Below, piece by piece: positions 54,291 through 63,414 of a DNA stretch of 64,000 nucleotides (its first letter is position 1; every line of letters begins with the position of its first letter). The stretch is from Magnetococcales bacterium WMHbinv6 (GTDB lineage Bacteria > Pseudomonadota > Magnetococcia > Magnetococcales > Magnetaquicoccaceae), in NCBI GenBank assembly GCA_002753135.1, contig PDZV01000006.1, positions 47,975-111,974 on the forward strand, in the 5' to 3' direction. A model generated the notes under the pieces. It made no database searches. It was not told the origin of the DNA and worked only from the letters and a program-made list of their open reading frames with translations. The position numbers were made by a program, and so were the translations under genes.

Positions 54291-56326
54291 ACAACCGACT
54301 GCCCAATCCCCGGCACCCGTTGCCTTGTCTGCCTCTCTCCCTGCTGAGTACGGCGCTGTTTTTTGCTGGTTGCAGCAGTACTCAGCTCCCCGCGACGATT
54401 GCCGAACGGCCTGCCGTGGCCAGCGCTGCCGTGTTGCCACCTGCACAGCCGAATATGCGCCTGCCCTCACAAGTGGATGCAGCCCTGCTACCCCCCCTGA
54501 AAACCCCTCCCTCGCATCTGCAGGGCAAAAACCGGCAGGAAGGGCCGTTGATCGATGTGGTGGTCGATGCCCTGCCCGCCAAGGTGTTTTTCATGGGCCT
54601 GGCAGAAAAAAGCCGGATCAACATTATGGTTCATCCTGAGGTCAGCGGTACCATCACCCTCAATCTGGCCCAATCGACCGTGCATCAGGCGGTGGAAACG
54701 GTCTGCAAAATGTACGACATGGATTGTGAAAAGAGCGATCAAGGCTATTTGATTCAACCGCCCCGCATGCAAATTCGCCAGTATCATATCGACTATTTGC
54801 GTTTGCAGCGCTCCGGCATTACCCGCACCCGCGTCAGCGCCGGTCAGGAGTTGGTCTCCTCCTCCTCCTCAACCGACAAAGACAAGGGCAATACCACCAA
54901 AACGCAGGAAGTCGAATTAACCGGCAGTCAGGTCGTCACCCAACAACACTCCCATTTCTGGCAGGAGTTGGCCATGACCTTATGCGGTATTCTGGGCTTG
55001 GGTTATACAGCAAACGATAACAACAGTTCGGCGACTGGCAACACCCCCGGAGCCAGCAACCCTGCGGCAACCGGTGGTGGAAGCGATGCCCAGAGCAGCA
55101 ATCGTGCGCAAACTCAAGGGGGCATGCTGGCCTGGAGCTGGGGCGTACATGGCCCGAACACCGCCATGTTGGGCTGTGTCGATCATACCCCCGAAAAAGG
55201 ACGCCGGGTGGTGGTCAGTCCACAAACCGGTGAACTGCTGATTCGTGCCTTTCCCCGTGAGTTGCGCGATGTGGAGCAATATCTGGCAGGACAAAAACAG
55301 ATTCTTGAACGACAGGTGATTCTGGAAGCCAAAATTTTGGAAATCACCCTCAATGATGGTTCACAAACCGGTATCGACTGGTCTTTGGCCTTCGGCAAAG
55401 GACAACAGAGCGCCATGACCGTTACCGGTGCCGGTTCCTTGTTGGGCAACGCCAATACCAACCCGCTCTTTGTCGACAGCACCTCGGGCAACTTTTTTCC
55501 GTCCCCACTCAATAACGCCGCAGCACCCACCTATTTTGGCGGCGCCTTTGCCATGCATCTGAATATGGGCAGTTTTGACGGTATCATTGAACTGCTGAAA
55601 ACCCAAGGCAAGGTTCACGTCCTCTCCAGCCCACGGGTTGCCACCTTGAACAATCAGAAAGCGGTCATTCGGGTTGGTCAGGATGAATATTTTGTCACCG
55701 ATGTCCGTTCGGAAAGCGCCTCTTCCTCTTTTGCCAGCACTGTGGCTCTGGTCCCCCGTTTTGCGCCCTTTTTTTCCGGCATCGCCTTGGATGTCACGCC
55801 ACAAATTGCCGATGATGGACGAGTCATGTTGCACATCCATCCGCTGGTCAGTGAAGTGACGACCGATCAAAAGCAGGTCATCCTGGGCAGTGGCTCCAAT
55901 GTGCAAAGCTATCCGATGGCTTTGAACCGGGTACGGGAAACCGATACCATGATTCAAGCCTCCGATGGGGAGGTGGTGGTTATCGGTGGTTTGATGAAAG
56001 ATGTGGAGATCAACCGCAAGGCGGGAGTGCCGGGTCTGAGCGACATACCGCTGGTGGGGCGGTTGTTTCAACAGGATCAGGAGAGCAACAAAAAGTCGGA
56101 ACTGGTGATCCTGTTACGTCCCCGCGTCGTCAATGGCAGCGCCACCTGGCAACAAGAACTGCGGCGGACGGCCCTTTCCGGCACGGATCCTTTTGCCCGG
56201 GGCAGTTCGTTGCGCTGGAGCAACCCTCTCAATGAACCTCCTGCCGCCGAACGCCATGCACCTGCGCCAACTGCCCTTGCCCCTCCCAACCCCGGCCTGG
56301 AGGCCGTGCAGGCAACACCGCCATAG
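54287..56326 (+). CDS. mshL: MSHA secretin MshL
   Basis: Outer-membrane secretin lipoprotein of 679 residues. Lipobox in LLSTALFFAGCSSTQ. The N-terminal domain has VVVDALPAKVFFMGLAEKSR and VETVCKMYDMDCE. Central low-complexity Ser/Thr/Asn-rich stretch (SSSSTDKDKGNTTKTQEVEL; NNSSATGNTPGASNPAAT). The secretin core carries GELLIRAFPRELRDVEQYL, EILEITLNDGSQTGIDWSL-type segment and VIGGLMKDVEINRKAGVPG, ending DIPLVGRLF. It forms the pilus exit pore. Confidence 0.9.
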   Translation: MNNRLPNPRHPLPCLPLSLLSTALFFAGCSSTQLPATIAERPAVASAAVLPPAQPNMRLPSQVDAALLPPLKTPPSHLQGKNRQEGPLIDVVVDALPAKVFFMGLAEKSRINIMVHPEVSGTITLNLAQSTVHQAVETVCKMYDMDCEKSDQGYLIQPPRMQIRQYHIDYLRLQRSGITRTRVSAGQELVSSSSSTDKDKGNTTKTQEVELTGSQVVTQQHSHFWQELAMTLCGILGLGYTANDNNSSATGNTPGASNPAATGGGSDAQSSNRAQTQGGMLAWSWGVHGPNTAMLGCVDHTPEKGRRVVVSPQTGELLIRAFPRELRDVEQYLAGQKQILERQVILEAKILEITLNDGSQTGIDWSLAFGKGQQSAMTVTGAGSLLGNANTNPLFVDSTSGNFFPSPLNNAAAPTYFGGAFAMHLNMGSFDGIIELLKTQGKVHVLSSPRVATLNNQKAVIRVGQDEYFVTDVRSESASSSFASTVALVPRFAPFFSGIALDVTPQIADDGRVMLHIHPLVSEVTTDQKQVILGSGSNVQSYPMALNRVRETDTMIQASDGEVVVIGGLMKDVEINRKAGVPGLSDIPLVGRLFQQDQESNKKSELVILLRPRVVNGSATWQQELRRTALSGTDPFARGSSLRWSNPLNEPPAAERHAPAPTALAPPNPGLEAVQATPP

Positions 56327-56410
56327 TATTTCCATGCCAAGCCACCGTTTTCCGGTGCCAACTGGCACGCCACTCTCCTTTTTGCCCGCCAACTGCCTCC
56401 GCCCGCCAGA

Positions 56411-57367
56411 TCAGGAATCCCGGAACCAGCGTTTTTCCCGGAAATATTTCATGGCACCGCGATGAAAGGGTACGTCGAACAGTTTGACCATTTTGCGCGG
56501 CGACAGATGATGCAACACCGGGTTGCCTTGCCGCAAGGCATCAATGCCATCAAAGGTTTTTTTCATCAGGGGATAGATCACCTCATCCGGTACATCGGCG
56601 CTGGCAATCACCCAATATTTGACCCCAACCGTTGCCACATCCTGATCGACATCGCGATAAATTTTGCCTGGTATCACGGCGGCATCAAACAGCGACTGGC
56701 TTTTCAATAATGAGGAGATACAATCCCCCTCGATTGGCACCAGTTCCAGACGATTGCTCAAGGCCGCCTGGGCCAAGCCCACATTGGGATGAATCATCGG
56801 TTCCAGGAAACCGTCGGTGCTTTGTGATTGCAATGCCTGTCCCAGTTCCACCGGTTCCAGACGACTGGGTACCATGCCGCTGGCGGCCCCTTTGCATGCT
56901 TTAAGCAGATCGTTGACCAAACGTTCGTTGTCGGAACCTTCCGGGCCGATATTCACCCGTTTGTCGCTGATTTTTGCGAAGGCGTTGATCGAGGAGTGGC
57001 CAGGCACCACCAGGGTCATGATTTCATCGTGCAGGGAGAATAAAACGCGCAATTTTTTCATGCCAGCCGCTTTGAAGGGCGGTTTGCCGTTCCAGGCCCG
57101 CTGCAACAGGTCGGCACGCACAATGCCCAGTTGCAATGCACCCGACTGCAACCCTTCCAGATTTTGCAGCACATTATCGGTTGGTGAAACCTGGCAGGAG
57201 GCCACATCGCCCCAGACACCACACAAGGATTTGATCACCGGAAAAGCGTTGCCGGTTTGACCACTGATGCCGATGGAGACCGTATGACGCTTCCTCTCCT
57301 CCCCCGACGAACAGGCAGTCAAGAGCATCAAGGAGAGCATAGCGGCGCAGAGCGGCCATTTATTCAT
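56411..57367 (-). CDS. TAXI-type solute-binding lipoprotein
   Basis: Exported lipoprotein of 318 residues (lipobox LLTACSSG) of the TAXI family of TRAP solute receptors: SIGISGQTGNAFPVIKSLCG, LGIVRADLLQRAW, RVNIGPEGSDNERLVNDLL, VEFLPIEG-like VPIEGDCI, and the C-terminal YPLMKKTFDGIDALRQGN. No TRAP permease genes flank it, so it may work with a remote transporter or as a sensor partner. Converges on mshL. Confidence 0.85.
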   Translation of the reverse strand: MNKWPLCAAMLSLMLLTACSSGEERKRHTVSIGISGQTGNAFPVIKSLCGVWGDVASCQVSPTDNVLQNLEGLQSGALQLGIVRADLLQRAWNGKPPFKAAGMKKLRVLFSLHDEIMTLVVPGHSSINAFAKISDKRVNIGPEGSDNERLVNDLLKACKGAASGMVPSRLEPVELGQALQSQSTDGFLEPMIHPNVGLAQAALSNRLELVPIEGDCISSLLKSQSLFDAAVIPGKIYRDVDQDVATVGVKYWVIASADVPDEVIYPLMKKTFDGIDALRQGNPVLHHLSPRKMVKLFDVPFHRGAMKYFREKRWFRDS

Positions 57368-57396
57368 GGGTTAATCCCTTCCTGTCAAACAGACTG

Positions 57397-58038
57397 CTAC
57401 CAATCCAGACGCCGGTGATGTTGCTCCCGCCAGACATCACGATGACCATAATAACGACCCCTGGGGGGAGGGGCTACCGTGACGGTCGGATAGGCGACCA
57501 TCGGCAACGGTTCGACTACCAAGGTCTGAGACGGATAGACGGTGATGGTCTGCGGTGGCTGTTCCACTATGACGGTTTGCGGTTGCCGGACCAGACGTTG
57601 CACGATACGGGGTCTATCCTGATACTGCCAGGTGCTACTGCCCGGGGCACGGCAGGCCACACCGGTCAATGTCTCCTGGCGTCCGTCGATAAACCCTTGC
57701 GTTTGCATCTGGCGACATTCGGCAGGAGCCACCGTCTCCGGGTAGATCGTGCTGACTGTCGCAGAGGCAGGGGCCGGTTGATAGATCACGCCACTCTGCC
57801 CCTCTTGGGCAGCTGAACGACCCATTTCACTGAACAGGCCACCAACCGCCGCACCGATCAAAGCGTTCTGCAGCCGATTTTTCGGCTGCCCCACCAGCGA
57901 CCCCACCAGGGCCCCGCCTAAAATCCCCACACTCAATCCGGCATCGGCCCATAAGGGCAGCGTCGGACCACAGACCAACCCCATGGCCAGCACCGCTACC
58001 GACAACCGGCACCGGCTCTGGAAAAAAACTCTCTTCAT
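57397..58038 (-). CDS. Glycine-zipper outer-membrane-type protein
   Basis: Exported protein of 213 residues. Signal peptide with SVAVLAMGLVCGPTLPLWA. A glycine-zipper segment (GLSVGILGGALVGSLVGQP, ALIGAAVGGLFSEMG) as in 17-kDa-antigen-like lipoproteins, then a Cys pair (AECRQMQTQ, GVACRAPGS) and a V/P-rich, Tyr/Arg/His-rich tail ending RGRYYGHRDVWREQHHRR. Family known for membrane-associated proteins; function unknown. It lies 29 bp upstream of the TAXI gene on the same strand. Confidence 0.7.
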   Translation of the reverse strand: MKRVFFQSRCRLSVAVLAMGLVCGPTLPLWADAGLSVGILGGALVGSLVGQPKNRLQNALIGAAVGGLFSEMGRSAAQEGQSGVIYQPAPASATVSTIYPETVAPAECRQMQTQGFIDGRQETLTGVACRAPGSSTWQYQDRPRIVQRLVRQPQTVIVEQPPQTITVYPSQTLVVEPLPMVAYPTVTVAPPPRGRYYGHRDVWREQHHRRLDW

Positions 58039-58331
58039 CCTGACTCCTCCCCTTGACCTGCCTTTCGCTCTGCACCGGTGCAGCAATCGCCACCAACACT
58101 TGGCTCCGCTTGCCAAACCTATCCTTGCCCGGCGGCAGAGTAAGCAAAATCTTTGCGCAGTATAATGAACCAGCTTCAATTTATCACGCTCTTTTTTCCC
58201 ACGCCGCCATCGATTCTCCATTGCAGTGCCGTGCGACAGCCCTGCATGCTTTGCAGTCGGCGATAAAGTCGGTTATACAGGTGACACACCACTTTTTGCT
58301 ACCACCATCGCGCCATCCCCCTGGATTGACC

Positions 58332-59660
58332 ATGAGTGAATACGTCGAATTTGCCGATACCCCCTTTGTCGAACATTTTACCAACCCGCATGGTCACATT
58401 GCGAAAAAATTTCTGGAGTCCTTCCTGCAGTGCCGGGTCTCCCTGGTTTTTTCTCCTGCCGAGGAGTTTGAAAACAACTTTGCCGCCGATATTTTCGCCA
58501 CACCGGAAAAAGCGGTCTACGAAGTGAATCCGACCACTCTGTTGATTGCCGTACATCCGCCGATCTATCACGACAAACGGGTCTCCCTGGGCATGGTGCT
58601 GCATGAACCGATGATTGCCCTGCCTTCCACCATCTTTGCCGATATTATCGCCAACCAGATGCTCAAACGGCTGAAACATGCCATGCTGTATCAATTCGAT
58701 GTCGATCTGCAGTTTTTCGGCAAACAAATGATCCTTGACATGATCGTAGAGTATATCTCCCGCGGTGGTTTCAACCGCAACACCATTAAATTTGTCATCG
58801 ATCTGTTTACCAGCCTGCGGACCATGACCTTTGAAAACCGCATTTTCAATACCGGGTTGATCATCACCAAATCGCATCGCACCTATCGTACTGAATCGCG
58901 CAAGTGTCGTTTGATTCCCCTTAACGAACCCATCATCCTGATGCCGACATTGCGTTACGAAAATCGTTTCTGGTATCTGGCCGACGGTTCTTCCTGTTTT
59001 TACGTCTGTGATCGCAATCTGAAAATCAACAGCATGTTTTTTTTCGATGAACCCCCCTCCAGCACCACCTCCATCTCCATCAACTTTTTGAATAAATCCC
59101 TGCACGAGCAAGATATTGCCTTTCGTACCATCAACGGGCGGGAAATGGTGATTGTCGAAGCAACTGGCGAAGAGTTTACCTACTCTGTCGGCCAATGGCA
59201 TTTTCGCGATTACAACATGATCAAAAAGGCGATTCGTCTCCTTTTGCCGCAATTCACCCAACCCGCCATCAACGCCTTACTGGAACTGATCTGGTCGCTG
59301 ATGGCGCAGCGACATGGTTCCCTGATCTGGATTCCGGCTCACGAAGAGGATATCGAAGCCATGACCCTGCGTTCAACCCGCCTTTGGGAACAGGATGTCT
59401 CCATCGATGACGAACGCTACCACGGCTTGATCCAACGTTTGGCCTCCAGCGATGGGGCGTTGATTCTCGCACAAAATTCACGCATCAAACGGTTTGCCGC
59501 CATCGCCAATCTCTCTGCCGTATCGCAGATTGCTCCCAATCTGGGCGGATCGGGCGAACTGGCGGCACAATATCTTTCCCGTTCCGGCGTTGTCATCAAA
59601 ATTTCGCAAGATGGCAGCGGCAGTGTTTATGCCAATGACAAAATGTGTTGGAAGCTGTAG
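58332..59660 (+). CDS. Protein with diadenylate-cyclase (DisA_N)-like C-terminal domain
   Basis: Soluble protein of 442 residues. The last 160 residues look like a DAC (DisA_N) nucleotide-cyclase fold: LMAQRHGSLIWIPAHEEDIE, the DGA motif in ASSDGALILAQNSRIKRFAA, then GGSGELAAQYLSRSGVVIKI and a C-terminal strand. The RHR motif that canonical DACs use to hold ATP is replaced by SGELAA, so it may be catalytically inactive or a ligand-sensing variant. The 270-residue N-terminus is unfamiliar (SEYVEFADTPFVEHFTNPHG). ATG 58332; monocistronic. Confidence 0.65.
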   Translation: MSEYVEFADTPFVEHFTNPHGHIAKKFLESFLQCRVSLVFSPAEEFENNFAADIFATPEKAVYEVNPTTLLIAVHPPIYHDKRVSLGMVLHEPMIALPSTIFADIIANQMLKRLKHAMLYQFDVDLQFFGKQMILDMIVEYISRGGFNRNTIKFVIDLFTSLRTMTFENRIFNTGLIITKSHRTYRTESRKCRLIPLNEPIILMPTLRYENRFWYLADGSSCFYVCDRNLKINSMFFFDEPPSSTTSISINFLNKSLHEQDIAFRTINGREMVIVEATGEEFTYSVGQWHFRDYNMIKKAIRLLLPQFTQPAINALLELIWSLMAQRHGSLIWIPAHEEDIEAMTLRSTRLWEQDVSIDDERYHGLIQRLASSDGALILAQNSRIKRFAAIANLSAVSQIAPNLGGSGELAAQYLSRSGVVIKISQDGSGSVYANDKMCWKL

Positions 59661-59692
59661 AATGCGCAAAGCGAGTAATTTTTAAAACAGGC

Positions 59693-59720
59693 TTGACAGA
59701 AGATGCGGGCACGCTATGAT
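59693..59720 (+). promoter_or_regulatory. Sigma70-type promoter for the binding protein/kinase pair
   Basis: TTGACA (59693-59698), 16 bp, TATGAT (59715-59720), 26 bp before the ATG at 59747, which has GGGGGG then AAA as ribosome binding site. One of the best promoter matches in the window. Confidence 0.6.
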
Positions 59721-59746
59721 CCTTTTATTTAGCGCATGGGGGGAAA

Positions 59747-60724
59747 ATGGTGGCGCAAAAGGGAAGCCGATGGTGGATCGCCTGGGGCATACTGCTCCTG
59801 CTTCCGGTGACGGGTAGCAGCGAAGAGGTGTTGCGTTTGGCCAACCCGACCACCTTTTTGACCGGCTTGATTACCCTGGCCAAACATCGCCAACTGTTTG
59901 CCCACCATGATCTATCCGTCACCCTGCTTGGCATGCCAACCGGCGACGAAGCCTTGCAGGCGGTCGAAGAAAACCGAGCCGATCTGGCCAGCACGGCAGA
60001 AACCGCCTTTACCTTGCTAGGTCTTGCCAATCCCTCCTGGCGAGCGGTGGCACAAATCGGTGATTGGGACAATGAGGTGCGCATTCTCGCCCGCCGCGAT
60101 GCCGGTATCAACATGCCGAAAGATCTGCGTGGCAAACGCATCGCCACCCAGAATCGCCTCTCCAGCTTTTTTTTCCTTGAACAATATTTGATGAAGCAGG
60201 GTTTCACCTTGCGCGACATCATCCCCGTCTTTTTGCCCAGCAAGGAGTTGGCAGCGGCCCTGGTCAACAAGGAGGTGGATGCCATCAGCAGTCGGGATCC
60301 TTTTCTCAGCCATGCCAAAAAACAATTGGCAGATCAAGCGCTTGAATTGGCTGCTCCCGGCCTCTATCGCAAAACGTTCCTCCTGGCTGGCCAGGCGCAT
60401 ACCATGGAGAACAAAAAGTCGGCCATCATCCACCTGTTACAGGCTTTGATCCAAACCGAACAGTTTGTCCGCGAACAACCGGAAACCGCCCGCAAGCTGC
60501 TGCAACAACATCATGCCGATGAAGCGGATCTGCAACGTATCTGGTCGGAAATACGCTTGGGAGTGTGGCTGGATCACCATCTGGTGCTGACCATGGAACA
60601 GGTGGCCGAGTGGGCGATGCGCAACCGCATGGTTCCGGCGGGAAAAATTCCCAACTTTTCTGCCAACATTGATCGACAACCGCTGCAGAGCGTGCGTCCC
60701 ATTGCCATCAACCTGGTGCAATGA
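59747..60724 (+). CDS. ABC-type periplasmic solute-binding protein (NMT1/SsuA-like)
   Basis: Exported binding protein of 325 residues with signal peptide WWIAWGILLLLPVTGSS. Body matches NMT1/THI5-like nitrate/sulfonate/taurine binding proteins: RLANPTTFLTGLITLAKHRQ, NRADLASTAETAFTLLG, DLRGKRIATQNRLSSFFFLE and KEVDAISSRDPF. No permease or ATPase follows; the next gene is a hybrid kinase 9 bp away. It may feed a ligand signal to that kinase (inference). Confidence 0.85.
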   Translation: MVAQKGSRWWIAWGILLLLPVTGSSEEVLRLANPTTFLTGLITLAKHRQLFAHHDLSVTLLGMPTGDEALQAVEENRADLASTAETAFTLLGLANPSWRAVAQIGDWDNEVRILARRDAGINMPKDLRGKRIATQNRLSSFFFLEQYLMKQGFTLRDIIPVFLPSKELAAALVNKEVDAISSRDPFLSHAKKQLADQALELAAPGLYRKTFLLAGQAHTMENKKSAIIHLLQALIQTEQFVREQPETARKLLQQHHADEADLQRIWSEIRLGVWLDHHLVLTMEQVAEWAMRNRMVPAGKIPNFSANIDRQPLQSVRPIAINLVQ

Positions 60725-60733
60725 GTGACAGCG

Positions 60734-63067
60734 ATGAACATCCGCAATCGCTTAAAATGGCTTGTCATGCTCCCGGTCGTTGCCCTGCTGCTGCTTTCAG
60801 CATTTGTGCTGTTCTACCAGAAACACGCCGAAGAGGTGTCACAAAAGGTCATCGTGACCAATACGTTGTATCAACATGCCAACGAATTAAATATTCTCAC
60901 CCTGGAAATTTTGGGCAGCACCATCAATCGTCCCCGTGAGCAGTGGCATGCCAAATGGCAACAGATTGCCCAGGATGTCTCGGAACTGCAGCCCTACATG
61001 CAATCCGATGATGAACGTTATTTGTTGCAACGGCTGCAAATCACCCTGGACCATACCCAACAGCTGCATGAAGAGCGGGATCTGCTCGATGTCGATCCGG
61101 ATGCCGGGCAAAAAAAACCTTATCAACGTCTTCTGGAACAAAGAATTCGTATTGAAGTTCAGACGATGGCACCTGCTGTTGCCCGGTTACAGGATTTACA
61201 GCAGTCGGGTCTGCATGCCATTGTTCGCCAGCAGGGTAACTGGAGTATCTTGTTGATGATCGGGCTGACTGTTGCCCTGTACAGCTTTTCAACCCTGTTA
61301 AGCCGCACTCTCAACCGATCTTTTGCCGTACTGCAGAAGGGCATTCAACGTCTGGGTGAGGGCGATCTGCAACAAGCCATTGTGCTTGCCGGCACGGATG
61401 AGATGAGCGACATTGCCCATCAGGTCAACCATATGATGGTACGGTTGCAACAGCTGACTGTTTCACGCAACACCCTGCAACAGGAGATCAATGAGCGACA
61501 ACGCATCGAAAAGCAGTTGGCGGAAACGTTGGACTTTAACCGCCAGATTATTGCCGAATCACCGGTGGGCATCGCCGTCTTTCACCAGGATGGCCATACC
61601 ATGATGGGCAATAAAACGGCAGCAGAGATTGTCGGTGCCACCCCGGAACAGTTTGTCAGCCGCAACTTTCGGCAACTGGACTCCTGGCGTCAATCCGGTC
61701 TGCTGGAAATGGCCAATCGCTGTCTGGAAGAGGGTATTTTGCAACGCCGGGAGCTGTTCATGCGCACCAGTTTTGGAGCCCATGTCTGGTTGGATTGTCA
61801 ATTGGTTCCCCTGAGCATGAACAATCAACCACATCTGTTGGTGTTGTTTGCCGATATTACCCGATTCCATGAAACCCGGCAGGCGCTGCAACAGGCCAAG
61901 GAGACGGCAGAAGCAGCCAACCGCAGCAAAGGGGAATTTTTGGCCAACATGAGCCATGAAATTCGCACACCGATGAATGCCATTCTGGGCATGACCGATC
62001 TGCTCTGGGAAACCACCCTCTCCGGCGAACAACGCAAACAGCTGCAAATCATCCGCACCGCCGGAGAGACCTTGCTCGGCATCATCAACGATATTCTGGA
62101 TATCTCCAAAATTGAGGCTGGCCAACTGTCGCTGGAAGAGATTGCTTTCAACCCGGTGGAAGAGCTGGAAAGTTGTTGTGAAATGTTGGCCCCGCGTGCC
62201 CATGGCAAGGGAGTGCGTTTGATCAGCTTGAACGATCCGAGTTTGCCAACCTGGTTGAAGGGTGATCCTGCCCGTTTGCGGCAGATTGTCCTCAATCTGC
62301 TCTCCAATGCCATTAAATTTACCCCGCAGGGTCAGGTGGTCATCGCCATGCGGGGAGAGCATGCCGGAGAGAACAGCGACCACCTGTCCCTGGTGATAAC
62401 CGTACAGGATACGGGTATCGGCATTCCCCCCGAACAGCAACGACATATTTTCGACAGCTTTGTGCAAGGGGACTCTTCCGTTACCCGTCGTTTCGGGGGA
62501 ACAGGCCTGGGGCTGGCAATCGTCAAACGGTTGGTGACACTGATGGATGGCCGCATCACGGTACAGAGTCAACCGGGGCACGGCACTGTCTTTGAGTGTG
62601 CCTTGCAGCTGCGCAGCATGGCTGCCGTGCCGCCCTGCACGATCAGTCCGCTGGTTGGCAGCGCGACACCGTTCGCACAGATCAGCCAACAACCACTGCG
62701 CATTCTGCTGGTCGATGATTCCGAGGAAAACCGGCTGTTGATTCAGGCCTACAGCAAAGATACCGCTTTTCTCCTGACCGTGGCCGAACATGGGGCGGCT
62801 GCCTTGGCCCTGTTGCAAGAGCAACCTTTCGATGTGGTCTTCATGGATATGCAGATGCCGGTAATGGACGGGTTTGCCGCCACCCGCGCCTGGCGCAACT
62901 GGGAGATGGAACATCAACTCTCCCCCATCCCCATCGTCGCCCTGACCGCCTACGCCATGAAAGAGGATGTGGAACGCACGCACGAGGCCGGTTGTACGCT
63001 CCATTTGAGCAAACCGATCAAAAAGAAAAAATGGCTCGACACCATCGGTGCCTTGCTGCCTGCATAG
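60734..63067 (+). CDS. Hybrid sensor histidine kinase with intact receiver
   Basis: Membrane kinase of 777 residues: TM1 (LKWLVMLPVVALLLLSAFVL), a helical periplasmic domain of about 140 residues, TM2 (NWSILLMIGLTVALYSFSTL), HAMP, PAS (IIAESPVGIAVFHQDGHTMM), HisKA ([13 protein letters not shown]), HATPase ([21 protein letters not shown]), and a complete C-terminal receiver (LLVDDSEEN, VFMDMQMPVMDG, LSKPIKK). ATG 60734 chosen; GTG 60725 is an alternative. It follows the binding-protein gene by 9 bp. Confidence 0.92.
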   Translation: MNIRNRLKWLVMLPVVALLLLSAFVLFYQKHAEEVSQKVIVTNTLYQHANELNILTLEILGSTINRPREQWHAKWQQIAQDVSELQPYMQSDDERYLLQRLQITLDHTQQLHEERDLLDVDPDAGQKKPYQRLLEQRIRIEVQTMAPAVARLQDLQQSGLHAIVRQQGNWSILLMIGLTVALYSFSTLLSRTLNRSFAVLQKGIQRLGEGDLQQAIVLAGTDEMSDIAHQVNHMMVRLQQLTVSRNTLQQEINERQRIEKQLAETLDFNRQIIAESPVGIAVFHQDGHTMMGNKTAAEIVGATPEQFVSRNFRQLDSWRQSGLLEMANRCLEEGILQRRELFMRTSFGAHVWLDCQLVPLSMNNQPHLLVLFADITRFHETRQALQQAKETAEAANRSKGEFLANMSHEIRTPMNAILGMTDLLWETTLSGEQRKQLQIIRTAGETLLGIINDILDISKIEAGQLSLEEIAFNPVEELESCCEMLAPRAHGKGVRLISLNDPSLPTWLKGDPARLRQIVLNLLSNAIKFTPQGQVVIAMRGEHAGENSDHLSLVITVQDTGIGIPPEQQRHIFDSFVQGDSSVTRRFGGTGLGLAIVKRLVTLMDGRITVQSQPGHGTVFECALQLRSMAAVPPCTISPLVGSATPFAQISQQPLRILLVDDSEENRLLIQAYSKDTAFLLTVAEHGAAALALLQEQPFDVVFMDMQMPVMDGFAATRAWRNWEMEHQLSPIPIVALTAYAMKEDVERTHEAGCTLHLSKPIKKKKWLDTIGALLPA

Positions 63068-63122
63068 ATTCTTTTATCGCCGCAGGTCCGCTCTATGGCT
63101 ATGCTGGTGGGATCTCCATCGC

Positions 63123-63155
63123 TTGACCACAGCGCAACGATTGTCTACAATTGTG
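63123..63155 (+). promoter_or_regulatory. Toxin-antitoxin promoter with overlapping palindrome
   Basis: TTGACC (63123-63128), 17 bp, TACAAT (63146-63151). The -10 overlaps the palindrome ACAATTGT (63148-63155), a plausible autorepression operator for the antitoxin. Confidence 0.5.
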
Positions 63156-63180
63156 GTAAACGAACAAAAAAGAGGTTGAG

Positions 63181-63414
63181 ATGAGTACTGTCTCCGTGCG
63201 TATTGATGAACAGCTGGTCAGTGCCGCGCGCGCAGCGGCCAAAGCAGAATTCCGAACCGTGCAAGGTCAGGTGGAGTTCTGGGCCACGGTGGGGCGGGCA
63301 GCGTTGGACAATCCCGATCTGCCTGCCTCGTTCATTGCCGAAAGCCTGATGAGTATGGCAGAGCCACACAAGGAGAGTACGACCTTTGCGCCGCGCTCGG
63401 CAGCCAAGGTATGA
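63181..63414 (+). CDS. ParD-like antitoxin
   Basis: Antitoxin of 77 residues: VSVRIDEQLVSAARAAAKAE with a ribbon-helix-helix-like N-terminus and RTVQGQVEFWATVGRAALDN, as in the ParD-like family (DUF3423 type). It probably binds the promoter palindrome and neutralises the downstream toxin. AGAGG ribosome site precedes ATG 63181. Overlaps the toxin start by four bases (ATGA). Confidence 0.85.
   Translation: MSTVSVRIDEQLVSAARAAAKAEFRTVQGQVEFWATVGRAALDNPDLPASFIAESLMSMAEPHKESTTFAPRSAAKV

Noticed and set aside
56341..56385. Bidirectional terminator between mshL and the TAXI gene
   Set aside because: GTGCC/GGCAC is only a 5-bp stem with a weak, distant T-run; not enough to call.
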